From NCBI RefSeq assembly GCF_020532625.1, contig NZ_JAJAUY010000003.1:1-64000 (forward strand): DNA of 64,000 bases. Reading direction: 5' to 3'. The translations under genes and the position numbers were made by a program. Within the stretch, counting starts at the first letter, position 1; every line of letters starts with the position of its first letter. This document shows, one piece after another, positions 51,362 through 61,253 of this stretch. The notes beneath the pieces were generated by a model. It was given only the letters and a program-made list of their open reading frames with translations. It was not told the DNA's origin and did not search any database. The DNA comes from Streptomyces antimicrobicus. Its GTDB lineage: Bacteria; Actinomycetota; Actinomycetes; Streptomycetales; Streptomycetaceae.

Positions 51362-51516
51362 GCGTTCCCGACCATGGGTATTTCTGATAAGTCCCTGTCA
51401 CCGTACGGCGGGGGCGCTCTACCATCGCTCTGTCCGTAGCAGGCTCTCCTCCGTTTGTGCCGGCGGCCCGGTCCGTGCGGGCTGAGCCGGCCCGGGCGGA
51501 GCATCGGGGGATGCAC

Positions 51517-52308
51517 ATGACCAGCGCTTCGCATCTGCTGACCGAGGACCGGCCGGAATTCCACCGGCTCCTGGACGAGGCGCTGCGCACCGCGCACGAA
51601 CGCCCCGGGTTGACCACGCTGGGCGAACGGCTGAATGCCGAACAGCTGCGCACCATGGCCCTGAACGCCCAGGCTCTGCTCACGGCGGCGGCCGCCACCG
51701 AGTACGACCACTACGTGAAGGTCCGCGAGCAACTGCGCGAGGACCCGCTCGCGGCGGGCGCCGAGGAGGACGACGGCGACGGCGACACCGGGGCCGGCGT
51801 GATCGCGGTGATCGCGGTCCTGGCTCCCGTCCTGGCCGGCACCGCCATGCTGATCTTCCTGCTGGTGGGCTACGTGCTGAAGCTGGTCGAGCCCGAGCCG
51901 GCCTTCGCCGACACCCTGCTGACCGCCGGCTGGGTCTTCGGCGGCCTGACGGTGGTGTCGCTGCTGCTCGCGGCGGTCGGGCTGCTGGTGGCCGCCGTAC
52001 GCAACAGCGCGACGGAGGTCGTGGCCCAGCGCGGGGACGCCGTGCCGGACGAGGTCTCGCGGGCCCGGGACGCCTGGCGCCGCGCCCTGCTGGAGCAGGG
52101 CATCGTGCCGTTCCTGCAGGACGCGCTGGCCGGTCCGGGCGCCGGGCCCGGCGTCCCTGCCACCGGTCCGGGGGCCGCTCCCGGCGCCCCGGCACCGCAC
52201 ACGCCACGGGCCGGGCGCATCCCTGATCTGGGATACACCCGGCCCGGTTACACGGCGCCGGACTTCACGAGCCCGGACGTCGAGGGCCCGCAGGACGGGC
52301 CGCGGTGA
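51517..52308 (+). CDS. Hypothetical membrane protein with C-terminal repeats of P-D-x-x-x-P-G-Y/F type
   Basis: A 263-residue protein. A helical cytoplasmic N-terminus (HLLTEDRPEFHRLLDEALRTAHERPGL) and an acidic spacer precede two hydrophobic helices (VIAVIAVLAPVLAGTAMLIFLLVGYVL, LTVVSLLLAAVGLLVAA). The C-terminal tail is Gly/Pro-rich and ends in near-repeats PDLGYTRPGYTAPDFTSPD. Function unknown. The ATG at 51517 has GGGGG six bases upstream; an ATG two codons earlier is too close. CTGTCA at 51395 and TACCAT at 51420 are promoter candidates. Confidence 0.78.
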   Translation: MTSASHLLTEDRPEFHRLLDEALRTAHERPGLTTLGERLNAEQLRTMALNAQALLTAAAATEYDHYVKVREQLREDPLAAGAEEDDGDGDTGAGVIAVIAVLAPVLAGTAMLIFLLVGYVLKLVEPEPAFADTLLTAGWVFGGLTVVSLLLAAVGLLVAAVRNSATEVVAQRGDAVPDEVSRARDAWRRALLEQGIVPFLQDALAGPGAGPGVPATGPGAAPGAPAPHTPRAGRIPDLGYTRPGYTAPDFTSPDVEGPQDGPR

Positions 52309-52324
52309 GCGCCTCGCGGACCGT

Positions 52325-53089
52325 TCAGACGGCGTTGGGCGCGTAATCGAAGGACAGGTCCTTCGAGAAGAGCGTGCTGCCGCGGCGCAGGACGCCTCCG
52401 GGGAGGGTGTTCTGGAGGACCCAGCCGGCGGGGTTCGGGGTGAAGGTCTGCCCCGTGATGGTCACCTGGAGCTCGAAGACCCGGCCGTTGGTGGTCAGGA
52501 TCCTGATCCACGCGTCGTTGCCCCGGGCCGCGATCCCGACCGAGCAGGGGGTTCCGTCCGTGGCGGCGACCGGGTAGCCCGGGAGCGCGGAGAGGTTCTG
52601 CCAGGCGACGGCACCGCCGTCGGAGGGTGCGCGCCCGCCGAAGGTGGCGCCGTTGCGGACGGCTGCGGCGAAGGCCTCGTTGTTGCCGATGATCACCGTG
52701 TCGATGTCGATGCACGGACCGGCCGGACCCGCCGGACCGGCCGGACCCGCCGGGCCCACGGGCCCGCGCTTGCCCCTCTTGCCGCGCGGACCCCGCGGCC
52801 CGCGCTTGCAGTCGTCGTCGTCATGGGCGCCGGACTTGGCGCCGGGCGCGCGCCGGCCCTCGTCGTCGTAGCGGTCCTTGTCGTACGACTTGCAGTGGTC
52901 CGCCGGGACCTCCGCCGGGCCCGGGGCCGGGACCGGGGCCGCCGAGGCGCTCGGGGCGAGAACGCCCGAGAGGACGAGTGCGGCCGCCGCGGCGGCCGTG
53001 CCGCCGGTCAGCCAGGCCCTGCGCGCGGACAGCGGGCCGAGGAGGGATCGGGTCCTGTTCTCAGGACGGTCGGGACGATGGGGACGCAT
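52325..53089 (-). CDS. Secreted protein with collagen-like Gly-X-Y repeats
   Basis: A 254-residue exported protein. A Tat/Sec-like N-terminus (SARRAWLTGGTAAAAAALVLSGVLAPSASA) precedes a charged Asp/Lys/Arg segment with Cys (HCKSYDKDRYDDEG, DDDDCKRG) and ten collagen triplets at about 95-124 (four GPR/GKR units, then GPV, four GPA and GPC). A beta-rich C-terminal domain of about 125 residues follows, ending SKDLSFDYAPNAV. Prolines are in the X position as in collagen, so a short triple helix is possible. AAGGAG lies upstream of the ATG. I do not recognise the C-terminal domain. Confidence 0.78.
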   Translation of the reverse strand: MRPHRPDRPENRTRSLLGPLSARRAWLTGGTAAAAAALVLSGVLAPSASAAPVPAPGPAEVPADHCKSYDKDRYDDEGRRAPGAKSGAHDDDDCKRGPRGPRGKRGKRGPVGPAGPAGPAGPAGPCIDIDTVIIGNNEAFAAAVRNGATFGGRAPSDGGAVAWQNLSALPGYPVAATDGTPCSVGIAARGNDAWIRILTTNGRVFELQVTITGQTFTPNPAGWVLQNTLPGGVLRRGSTLFSKDLSFDYAPNAV

Positions 53090-53310
53090 GCGCCGCTCCT
53101 TGCCGATTTTCGGATGGAATGACTTCCGCGCACATCCTGTGGACCTCAGCGGCCCAGGGCACGGCGCCTCGCGCACCCGTCAGCGGAACGGCGCAGTGAC
53201 GCGCCACCACACGGGTGCCTCCCGCAGGGCCACCCGGGGTCCCGGCCCCGCGCGCCTGAACCTGCCCGGCCCTCCGCCTCCCTACGGTCCCGCTCTGCTT
53301 CTGCCTCCTC

Positions 53311-53720
53311 CAGGTCGGCGTCCTGCACGCGGAGTCCGGCAACTGGCCGGCCGGCATGGACGCCCTGGTCCGCGCCTGGGAGGCGCGGCCCGAACAGCTG
53401 GAGGCCTGCTACGAGCCGGCCTCACGGCTGCGGGTGCGCGGCCGCTGCCGCGCCGACCACGCGGTGAACAGCGCCGGCGTGGACCGGCCCGCCCCGGACG
53501 ACCTGCTCTTCATCCAGCCCTGGGTGTACCGCTGGAGGCTGCTGATCGAGCACTCCATCACCTCGTACCGGGGGGGCGGCGACATGGCCGGTTCCCTGGC
53601 CGCTGCGACCGGCTGCTGGCCATGGACGACCTGCCCGAGGTCCACCGGCGCCGGACCGGGATCAACCGCGCCTTCGCCGCCGACCGCCTGGTGCCCGTAC
53701 CCACGCCGGGCGAGGGATGA
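53311..53720 (+). pseudogene. Frameshifted remnant of a TPR-type glycosyltransferase-associated protein
   Basis: Reading from 53311 gives VGVLHAESGNWPAGMDALVRAWEARPEQLEACYEPASRLR and continues through IQPWVYRWRLLIEHSIT to about 53600, where the frame must shift by one base (after GCC-GC at 53599-53603) to continue as CDRLLAMDDLPEVHRRRTGINRAFAADRLVP to the stop at 53720. This is the C-terminal block seen in TPR-containing glycosyltransferases of antibiotic and polysaccharide clusters. The N-terminal catalytic domain is missing. One deleted base explains the break; a sequencing error cannot account for the missing front. Confidence 0.65.
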
Positions 53721-53744
53721 CCGCCGCCCGGCGCCGGGAACGGG

Positions 53745-53780
53745 CCGGCCCGCGACTCCCCCCATGAGGTCGCGGGCCGG
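53745..53780. terminator. Hairpin terminator between remnant and thiC
   Basis: A perfect 12-bp inverted repeat (arms 53745-53756 CCGGCCCGCGAC and 53769-53780, 12-base loop) lies just past the thiC stop and can end thiC transcription. Confidence 0.75.
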
Positions 53781-53789
53781 TTCCCGGGC

Positions 53790-55710
<1,921 letters not shown>

Positions 55711-55792
55711 GTTGTGCAAAGGTGCCCCCACGCTAGCGTCATGTGTGGCGTGCTGAACAGTGGGGCCCCTCATCTCTTGCGATGATCTGCCT

Positions 55793-57247
55793 GTGACGCA
55801 TGTGCCGCAGCCCCCCACCGAGCCCACGCCTCCCCCTGGCCACTACGGCCACGGACACGGCCCCGGCGACGGCCCCGGTCATGGCCACGGCCAAAGCCAC
55901 GGCCGAAGCCAGGGCAACGGCAGCGGCAACGGCGCAGGCACCGGCCACGGCCACAGTCATGGCCACAGCCACGGCCACGGTCCGGCGGCCCCCGTCTCGC
56001 GGCACCTGCGCAAGGTCATCGCCGCCGTGCTGGTCCCCTTCGCCGCGGCCGTCCTCGTCGGCATGGCCGTCCTGTGGCCCGGTGGCGCCCCGGCGCACGA
56101 GCGCACCGGCGTCGGCTTCGACCGGCAGACCCAGCAGGGCCGGGTCGTCAAGCTCGAAAGTGTCGACTGCAAATCGGTGAACGCCGCCCAGGTCCCGCCC
56201 ACCGGGGACACCTCGACCCCGTCGGGGCGCGAGGCACAGGCCGCGCAGACCGGCGCGTGCAAGAAGGCCACCGTCGAGGTGGGCACCGGTCCGGACGCCG
56301 GCCGCACCTTCGTGGAGATCGTCCAACCCGGCGCGCCACGGCAGTTGTCCGACGGCCAGGAGGTCGTCGTGGCCTACGCGCCGGACGCGCCCAAGGACCT
56401 CCAGTACTCCGTGATCGACGTGAACCGGAAGTTCCCCATCGCACTGCTGGCCGGCATCTTCGCCCTGGCCGTGGTGGTGGTCGGACGGCTGCGGGGGCTG
56501 TTCGCCCTGATCGCGCTCGCCATCAGCTTCCTGATCCTGACGCTGTTCATCCTCCCGGCCATCCTGCAAGGTTCGAACCCGCTGGTCGTGGCGGTGGTCG
56601 GCGCGAGCGCCATCATGCTGATCGCGCTCTATATGTGCCACGGCCTGACGGCCCGCACCTCGGTCGCGGTCCTCGGCACGCTCGTCTCGCTGCTCCTGAT
56701 CGGCCTGCTGGGCACGCTGTTCATCGACTGGGCGTTCCTCAGCGGCAACACCGACGACAACACCGGCCTGATCCACGGGCTCTACCCGGACATCGACATG
56801 AGCGGCCTGCTGCTGGCCGGCGTCATCATCGGATCGCTCGGCGTGCTCGACGACGTGACGGTCACCCAGACCTCGGCGGTGTGGGAACTCCACCAGGCCG
56901 ACCCCACGATGGGCCCCCGCGCGCTGTACCGGGCGGCGATCCGGATCGGCCGCGACCACATCGCCTCCGTGGTCAACACCCTGATCCTCGCCTACGCCGG
57001 CGCCGCCCTGCCCCTGCTCCTGCTGTTCTCGATCGCGAACAGCAGCATGGGCGCGGTCGCCAACAGCGAACTGGTCGCCGAGGAGATCGTACGGACGCTG
57101 GTCGGGTCGATCGGACTGGTCGCCTCGGTGCCGGTGACCACGGCCCTCGCGGCCGTCGTGGTCTCCGCCGACCGGCCGGAGGCGTCGGGGTCCCCGGCCG
57201 CCGGGACGGGCCGCGGCGGCCGGGGACGCCGGCGTCGCAAGCGCTGA
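55793..57247 (+). CDS. YibE/F-family membrane protein with His-rich N-terminus
   Basis: A 484-residue membrane protein. Residues 12-65 are an extreme His/Gly tract (GHYGHGHGPG, GHGHSHGHSHGHG) likely to bind metal ions. One helix (VIAAVLVPFAAAVLVGMAVLW) leads to an extracytoplasmic domain of about 130 residues with two Cys, then about seven helices of the YibE/F domain (VVGASAIMLIALYMCHGL, GVLDDVTVTQTSAVWEL, SVVNTLILAYAGAALPLLLLF). Function unknown. The GTG at 55793 has GATGAT 7 bases upstream and no ribosome-binding site. It abuts ssgA tail to tail. Confidence 0.85.
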   Translation: MTHVPQPPTEPTPPPGHYGHGHGPGDGPGHGHGQSHGRSQGNGSGNGAGTGHGHSHGHSHGHGPAAPVSRHLRKVIAAVLVPFAAAVLVGMAVLWPGGAPAHERTGVGFDRQTQQGRVVKLESVDCKSVNAAQVPPTGDTSTPSGREAQAAQTGACKKATVEVGTGPDAGRTFVEIVQPGAPRQLSDGQEVVVAYAPDAPKDLQYSVIDVNRKFPIALLAGIFALAVVVVGRLRGLFALIALAISFLILTLFILPAILQGSNPLVVAVVGASAIMLIALYMCHGLTARTSVAVLGTLVSLLLIGLLGTLFIDWAFLSGNTDDNTGLIHGLYPDIDMSGLLLAGVIIGSLGVLDDVTVTQTSAVWELHQADPTMGPRALYRAAIRIGRDHIASVVNTLILAYAGAALPLLLLFSIANSSMGAVANSELVAEEIVRTLVGSIGLVASVPVTTALAAVVVSADRPEASGSPAAGTGRGGRGRRRRKR

Positions 57248-57250
57248 CCG

Positions 57251-57700
57251 TCAGCCCGCGTTCTGCTCGTTCTGCCGCGCGTCGGCCAGGATCTTGCCCA
57301 GGGCCTGGTCGAGGCTCTCCTCGAAGTCGCCGAGGTTGCGCTCCTGACCGAGCGGCACCAGCCGGTCGGTCCGGTCGAGGAAGGCCACCAGCGGCGCCGC
57401 ACCGGCCCGGAACAGCGCCCGGTCCCCGCCGACCTGGAGCCGGATGTGGACGTCGGAGAGGTCCTCGGGTCCGGTGGGAGCGATGTGCACGTCGCCGTCG
57501 CCGCACGGCTTGTTGATGCCGTCCAGGAGGAGTTCGCGGCCGAAGGCCCACGTCACCGGCGCGTCCCCGGGCAGGTGGAAGGTCAGGCGGACCGCGTACG
57601 GGTCCAGTGCGTCGTACCGGAGCTCCACCGGGATCCGGAACGAGAGCTCCTCGGAAACGAGGAAGCTCATCATGACCTCTGCCTGTACCGACTCGCGCAT
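57251..57700 (-). CDS. ssgA: SsgA, sporulation cell-division activator
   Basis: A 149-residue SsgA-like protein starting MRESVQAEVMMSFLVSEELSFRIPVELRYD, which matches SsgA itself rather than SsgB-G as I recall it; the next conserved run is DPYAVRLTFHLPGDAPVTWAFGRELLLDG. SsgA localises with septation sites and recruits SsgB/FtsZ during sporulation of streptomycetes (established). It is slightly longer at the C-terminus than the S. coelicolor protein. It lies 97 bp after ssgR on the same strand, the known arrangement. AGGA precedes the ATG. Confidence 0.95.
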   Translation of the reverse strand: MRESVQAEVMMSFLVSEELSFRIPVELRYDALDPYAVRLTFHLPGDAPVTWAFGRELLLDGINKPCGDGDVHIAPTGPEDLSDVHIRLQVGGDRALFRAGAAPLVAFLDRTDRLVPLGQERNLGDFEESLDQALGKILADARQNEQNAG

Positions 57701-57748
57701 GTCCTACCCCGCAGTGTTGGAAGTGGCCAGGAATGGTCCCCCAGGGCC

Positions 57749-57761
57749 CTCTTGACAAGAG
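57749..57761. promoter_or_regulatory. Inverted repeat in the ssgA promoter, candidate SsgR site
   Basis: CTCTTG-A-CAAGAG is a perfect 6-1-6 inverted repeat 49 bases upstream of the ssgA start in the ssgR-ssgA gap. ssgA transcription depends on SsgR in S. coelicolor (recalled literature), and IclR-type regulators bind short palindromes, so this is a candidate binding site. Confidence 0.4.
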
Positions 57762-57797
57762 TGGTGGAAGCGCTAGCAGATCACAAGGAGTGATATT

Positions 57798-58544
57798 TCA
57801 GATACTGATAGAGAACGAGAGCGAGCTCAGCAGCGCGCCTACTTCACTCCGAAGCCGATCAACCACATAGAGCAACCTGGCCTCTTGGTGCACAGGAAGG
57901 GAAATGGCCATGGTCGCGGCGGTGTCACCCACTGTGATCGGAATGGCCGCGCACACAATGCCCAAGGCATATTCCTGGCGTTCGGTCACTGGCTGCATTC
58001 GGCCGATCGAACCGATCCGCTCCTCCAGCGCCCGGAGGTCGCGGACGGTGTACGGGGTGATCGGCTCCACCGGGTGGCGTTCGTAGTAGTCCCGGCGCGC
58101 CTCTTCGTCGAGCTGGCTGAGCAGGCACTGGCCGATGGCGTGCGCGAATCCGGTCCGGCGGAATTCGGCCCACTCCTCGCACGCGGGGCTCGACGGGGTG
58201 TCCGAGACCCCGACGATCTCGATCTCGCCGTCCCGGTAGACCGCGAAGTAGACCGGGGCGCCGACCACGTCCCGGAAGTGGGCGAGGGATTCCAGGATCT
58301 TGGTGCGACGTTTCTGCGGCACCCTGCCGCCCGCCAGCCGCCCGGCTGCCTCGCCGAGGACGAACACCCCGTCCTCACGCCGCAGGTAGCCCTCATGGGT
58401 CAGGGTCCGCAGCAGGTGGTACGCGGTCGGGAGGGGGAGGCCGGCCTCGCGCGCCAGCTGCTTCGCCGGGGCCCCCTGGCTGTGGGAGCCCGCCGCTTCC
58501 AGCAGTCTCAGCGCTCTCTGCACCGAACCGATCAGAGTCGGCAC
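57798..58544 (-). CDS. ssgR: SsgR, IclR-family activator of ssgA
   Basis: A 248-residue IclR-type regulator. The N-terminal winged HTH (SVQRALRLLEAAGSHSQGAPAKQLAREAGLPLPTAYHLLRTLTHEGYLRRE) is followed by the IclR effector domain (ILESLAHFRDVVGAPVYFAVYRDGEIEIV, then AHAIGQCLLSQLDE). Next to ssgA this identifies SsgR, the activator of ssgA. The GTG at 58544 gives the expected start V-P-T-L-I-G-S; the frame is open for 43 further codons with no good start. Confidence 0.94.
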   Translation of the reverse strand: MPTLIGSVQRALRLLEAAGSHSQGAPAKQLAREAGLPLPTAYHLLRTLTHEGYLRREDGVFVLGEAAGRLAGGRVPQKRRTKILESLAHFRDVVGAPVYFAVYRDGEIEIVGVSDTPSSPACEEWAEFRRTGFAHAIGQCLLSQLDEEARRDYYERHPVEPITPYTVRDLRALEERIGSIGRMQPVTERQEYALGIVCAAIPITVGDTAATMAISLPVHQEARLLYVVDRLRSEVGALLSSLSFSISI

Positions 58545-58805
58545 ACCGGCATTGTGAACCGCTGGCAAAGCGCACCCCCAGGAGTGGCGACGGGCCGCTG
58601 GGGCCCGCCCTGCGGGAGCCGCCCCCGTACGTCCGCGCCCCCTGGAGGTCCTGTGCCCGGAGGCCGACGACAACGCCGCTGGTCAGGACGGATTCCGGGA
58701 TTCGGCGCCCCGGGCACGGCACGGATTGCCACCCTATCCGCCGATTCCGGCACTGCGGCAGTCGAGGCCGCCACGTTCGCCCGCCTGGGTTAATCCCCGT
58801 GCGGG

Positions 58806-59033
58806 TTACCAGTCTCCGTGGGTGGCCTTCGCATCGTTTCCGCGGAACTTCTTCACCACGAAAATCAGACCGCCGACCAGCGCCACGAACAGCAGGGCCT
58901 TGAAGACGAAGCTGATCAGCGCACCGAGGATGCTGGTGATGACCCCGCCGAAGACGAAGAGCGCCAGAAGCGGAACCGCTACCCACTTCACCCACCAGGG
59001 CATGCCTGCGAATATCTCCCGGATCCCGTCCAT
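58806..59033 (-). CDS. DUF5326-type small membrane protein
   Basis: A 75-residue protein with two helices (WVKWVAVPLLALFVFGGVITSILG and LISFVFKALLFVALVGGLIFVV) and a basic-to-polar tail KKFRGNDAKATHGDW. The family is actinobacterial and of unknown function. The ATG at 59033 follows GAGGGG. It is alone between ssgR and the cupin gene. The 261-bp gap on its 3' side up to ssgR shows nothing I can name. Confidence 0.82.
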   Translation of the reverse strand: MDGIREIFAGMPWWVKWVAVPLLALFVFGGVITSILGALISFVFKALLFVALVGGLIFVVKKFRGNDAKATHGDW

Positions 59034-59184
59034 TCCCCTCAGCCCTTCCTCGTCCTTGACTTCCTGCGTCCGATGCTAGGAGGCCGGGAAGCGGAAAAGG
59101 GCCGCCCGGGCCCTTGGAGTCCCCTGATCCGCCCCTTAGGGGTGTCGGCGGCTCCCGCGAGGTGCGGCCGGGCCGGACGCCCCC

Positions 59185-59502
59185 TCAGGCCTCCGGCGGC
59201 GAGAACACGACCAGGACCCTCAGGTCCTCGCTGATGTGGTGGAACTTGTGCGGCACCCCGGCCGGCACGTAGACCACGCTGCCGCGGGCCACCGTCGTCG
59301 TCTCGTCCCCGACGGTGATCGAGGCCCGGCCGCTGACGACGAAGTAGACCTCGTCCTGGCGGTGCGGGTTCTGCGGATCGCTCTGCCCGGCGTCGAGCGC
59401 GTACAGCCCGACCGACATGTTCCGCTCGCGCAGGAACTGCAGGTATGCGCCCTCGTTCGCGACGCGTTCCGCTTCCAGTTCGTCAAGCCGGAAGGCCTTC
59501 AT
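59185..59502 (-). CDS. Cupin-domain protein
   Basis: A 105-residue single-cupin protein. The two cupin motifs are PHRQDEVYFVVSGRASITVGD (with His, Glu ligands) and GVPHKFHHISEDLRVLVVF (His). It likely binds a metal and a small molecule; the substrate is unknown. The ATG at 59502 is set by GAGGAG 6 bases upstream. It is divergent from the holin-like membrane protein gene, the two starts being 39 bp apart. Confidence 0.87.
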   Translation of the reverse strand: MKAFRLDELEAERVANEGAYLQFLRERNMSVGLYALDAGQSDPQNPHRQDEVYFVVSGRASITVGDETTTVARGSVVYVPAGVPHKFHHISEDLRVLVVFSPPEA

Positions 59503-59541
59503 GCTCCTCGTGACCCTTTCTTCTCTGCAACGATCGGTCCC

Positions 59542-59916
59542 ATGATGAATTTCGTACTCAAGACGATCGCCAACGCGGTGGCACTGGCCGTGGCCTGGCT
59601 CCTGATCGAGGACATCCAGCTGACCGACGAGAGCAACGGCGGCAAGGCCGTCACCCTGCTGCTGGTCGCCGTGGTCTTCGGACTGATCAATGCCGTCGTC
59701 AAGCCGGTGGTGAAGCTGCTGTCCCTGCCATTGTTCATCCTCACCCTCGGGCTCTTCACCCTGGTCGTGAACGCCTTGATGCTGCTGCTGACCTCCTGGG
59801 TCGCGGGCAAGCTCGACCTCGGCTTCCACGTCGAGGGCTTCTGGACCGCGGTCGTCGGCGGCCTGATCATCTCCATCGTCTCCTGGGCCGCCAACCTGGT
59901 CCTGGACCGGGACTGA
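59542..59916 (+). CDS. Phage-holin-4-type (YvlD-like) membrane protein
   Basis: A 124-residue protein with four hydrophobic helices (LKTIANAVALAVAWLLIEDI, AVTLLLVAVVFGLINAVVKPVV, LFILTLGLFTLVVNALMLLLTSWV, FWTAVVGGLIISIVSWAANLVL) and the conserved NAVVKPVVKLLSLPL segment of the PF04020/YvlD family. The name comes from a distant phage family; the cellular role is unknown, perhaps envelope stress. Two ATGs (59542, 59545) are possible starts without a ribosome-binding site. The next gene begins 9 bp downstream. Confidence 0.85.
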   Translation: MMNFVLKTIANAVALAVAWLLIEDIQLTDESNGGKAVTLLLVAVVFGLINAVVKPVVKLLSLPLFILTLGLFTLVVNALMLLLTSWVAGKLDLGFHVEGFWTAVVGGLIISIVSWAANLVLDRD

Positions 59917-59925
59917 CGGACCGGC

Positions 59926-61071
59926 ATGACCGCGCACCCCCCGTCCGCGCCGCTCGGCGACGGCACCCGTGCCGTCCGGGCCGGCCTGCCCGAGCCGGTC
60001 AAGAACGAACCGCCCCTGCCGGGGCCGGTCTTCGCCGCCCACTTCCACCTGCCCGGCGACGTCGAGGGACCGTACACCTACGGTCGCGACTCCAACCCCA
60101 CGTGGACCCTGCTGGAACGTGCCGTCGCCGAACTGGAGGCGCCCGGGGACGAGTCCGCCGAGACGGTCGTCTTCGCCTCCGGCATGGCGGCGGTCTCCGC
60201 CGTCCTGCTCTCCCGCAGCCGCGCCGGGGACATCGTCGTGCTGCCCGACGACGGCTACCAGGCCCTGCCCCTGGTCCGTGCCCGACTGGAGGCGTACGGG
60301 GTCGAGGTCCGCACCGCCCCGACCGCCGACGACGCCCAGCTCGACGTCCTCGAAGGGGCCCGGCTGCTGTGGCTGGAGACCCCGTCCAACCCCGGTCTCG
60401 ACGTGTGCGACGTACGGCGCCTGGCCGAGGCCGCGCACGCGGGCGGCGCGCTCGTGGCCGTCGACAACACCCTGGCCACCCCCCTAGGCCAGCGTCCGCT
60501 GGAGCTGGGCGCGGACTTCTCCGTGGCCAGCGGCACCAAGGGGCTCACCGGGCACGGGGATCTGCTGCTCGGCCACGTCACCTGCCGCGATCCGCAGCTC
60601 GCCGCGGACATCCGGCACTGGCGCAAGATCGTCGGCGCCGTGCCGGGACCCATGGAGGCCTGGCTCGCCCACCGTTCGCTGGCCACGCTCCAGCTGCGCA
60701 CGCACCGGCAGTGGGACAACGCGCTGGCCGTGGCGGAGGCCCTGGCCGGCCGCCCGGAGGTCACCGGGCTGCGGTACCCGGGCCTGCCGGGCGACCCTTC
60801 CCACCAGCGGGCCGCCCGGCAGATGTGGGGCTACGGATCGGTGGTCTCCTTCACCCTGCCCGACCGGGCGCACGCCGAGCGCTTCCTCGCCGCTCTGGAA
60901 CTGGTCGAGGACGCCACGAGCTTCGGTGGGGTGCGGTCCACCGCCGAGCGGCGCGGCCGGTGGGGCGGCGACGCCGTCGCCGAGGGGTTCGTCCGGTTCT
61001 CCGCGGGTGCCGAGGACACCGCGGACCTCGTCGCCGACGTGCTCAGGGGCCTGGACATCGCCGCGACGTAG
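59926..61071 (+). CDS. Cystathionine gamma-lyase / trans-sulfuration PLP enzyme
   Basis: A 381-residue Cys/Met-metabolism PLP enzyme. Seen are YTYGRDSNPTWTLLERAVAELE, FASGMAAVSAVLL, WLETPSNPGLDV, VDNTLATPLGQRPLELG and the PLP-lysine motif SGTKGLTGHGDLLLG (Lys near 205). The family covers cystathionine gamma-lyase, beta-lyase and gamma-synthase; annotation as gamma-lyase follows the usual Streptomyces assignment and is not proved here. It probably shares a transcript with the membrane protein gene 9 bp upstream. A hairpin terminator follows. Confidence 0.88.
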   Translation: MTAHPPSAPLGDGTRAVRAGLPEPVKNEPPLPGPVFAAHFHLPGDVEGPYTYGRDSNPTWTLLERAVAELEAPGDESAETVVFASGMAAVSAVLLSRSRAGDIVVLPDDGYQALPLVRARLEAYGVEVRTAPTADDAQLDVLEGARLLWLETPSNPGLDVCDVRRLAEAAHAGGALVAVDNTLATPLGQRPLELGADFSVASGTKGLTGHGDLLLGHVTCRDPQLAADIRHWRKIVGAVPGPMEAWLAHRSLATLQLRTHRQWDNALAVAEALAGRPEVTGLRYPGLPGDPSHQRAARQMWGYGSVVSFTLPDRAHAERFLAALELVEDATSFGGVRSTAERRGRWGGDAVAEGFVRFSAGAEDTADLVADVLRGLDIAAT

Positions 61072-61079
61072 CACGTGGG

Positions 61080-61116
61080 AGCGGTCCGAGCCTCCCCCCT
61101 CATGGCTCGGACCGCT
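61080..61116. terminator. Hairpin terminator after the cystathionine lyase-type gene
   Basis: A perfect 13-bp inverted repeat (arms 61080-61092 AGCGGTCCGAGCC and 61104-61116, 11-base C-rich loop) lies 8 bases past the stop codon. Confidence 0.85.
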
Positions 61117-61167
61117 GCGGCCTCCCCGCGTCGCCGGACCGGTGAAGAGCCACGCGGACAAGGCTAG

Positions 61168-61226
61168 TTGACTCTCTGTCAGAGTCCAATCACAGGAGCG
61201 ACAGGGACCTATCGACTTATTTATAG
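61168..61226. promoter_or_regulatory. Candidate LysR operator region
   Basis: Upstream of the LysR-family gene lie GACTCT-N5-AGAGTC (61170-61186) and CTAT-N10-ATAG (61209-61226), the latter inside an unusually AT-rich patch. LysR proteins bind interrupted dyads near their own promoter, so these are candidate autoregulatory sites. Confidence 0.4.
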
Positions 61227-61253
61227 TTGAAGGCCTCATCGAGAGGGGCAGCC

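Noticed and set aside
56570-56585. GGTTCGAACCC, resembling a tRNA T-loop
   Set aside because: Lies inside the YibE/F coding sequence; no acceptor or anticodon arms can be folded around it.
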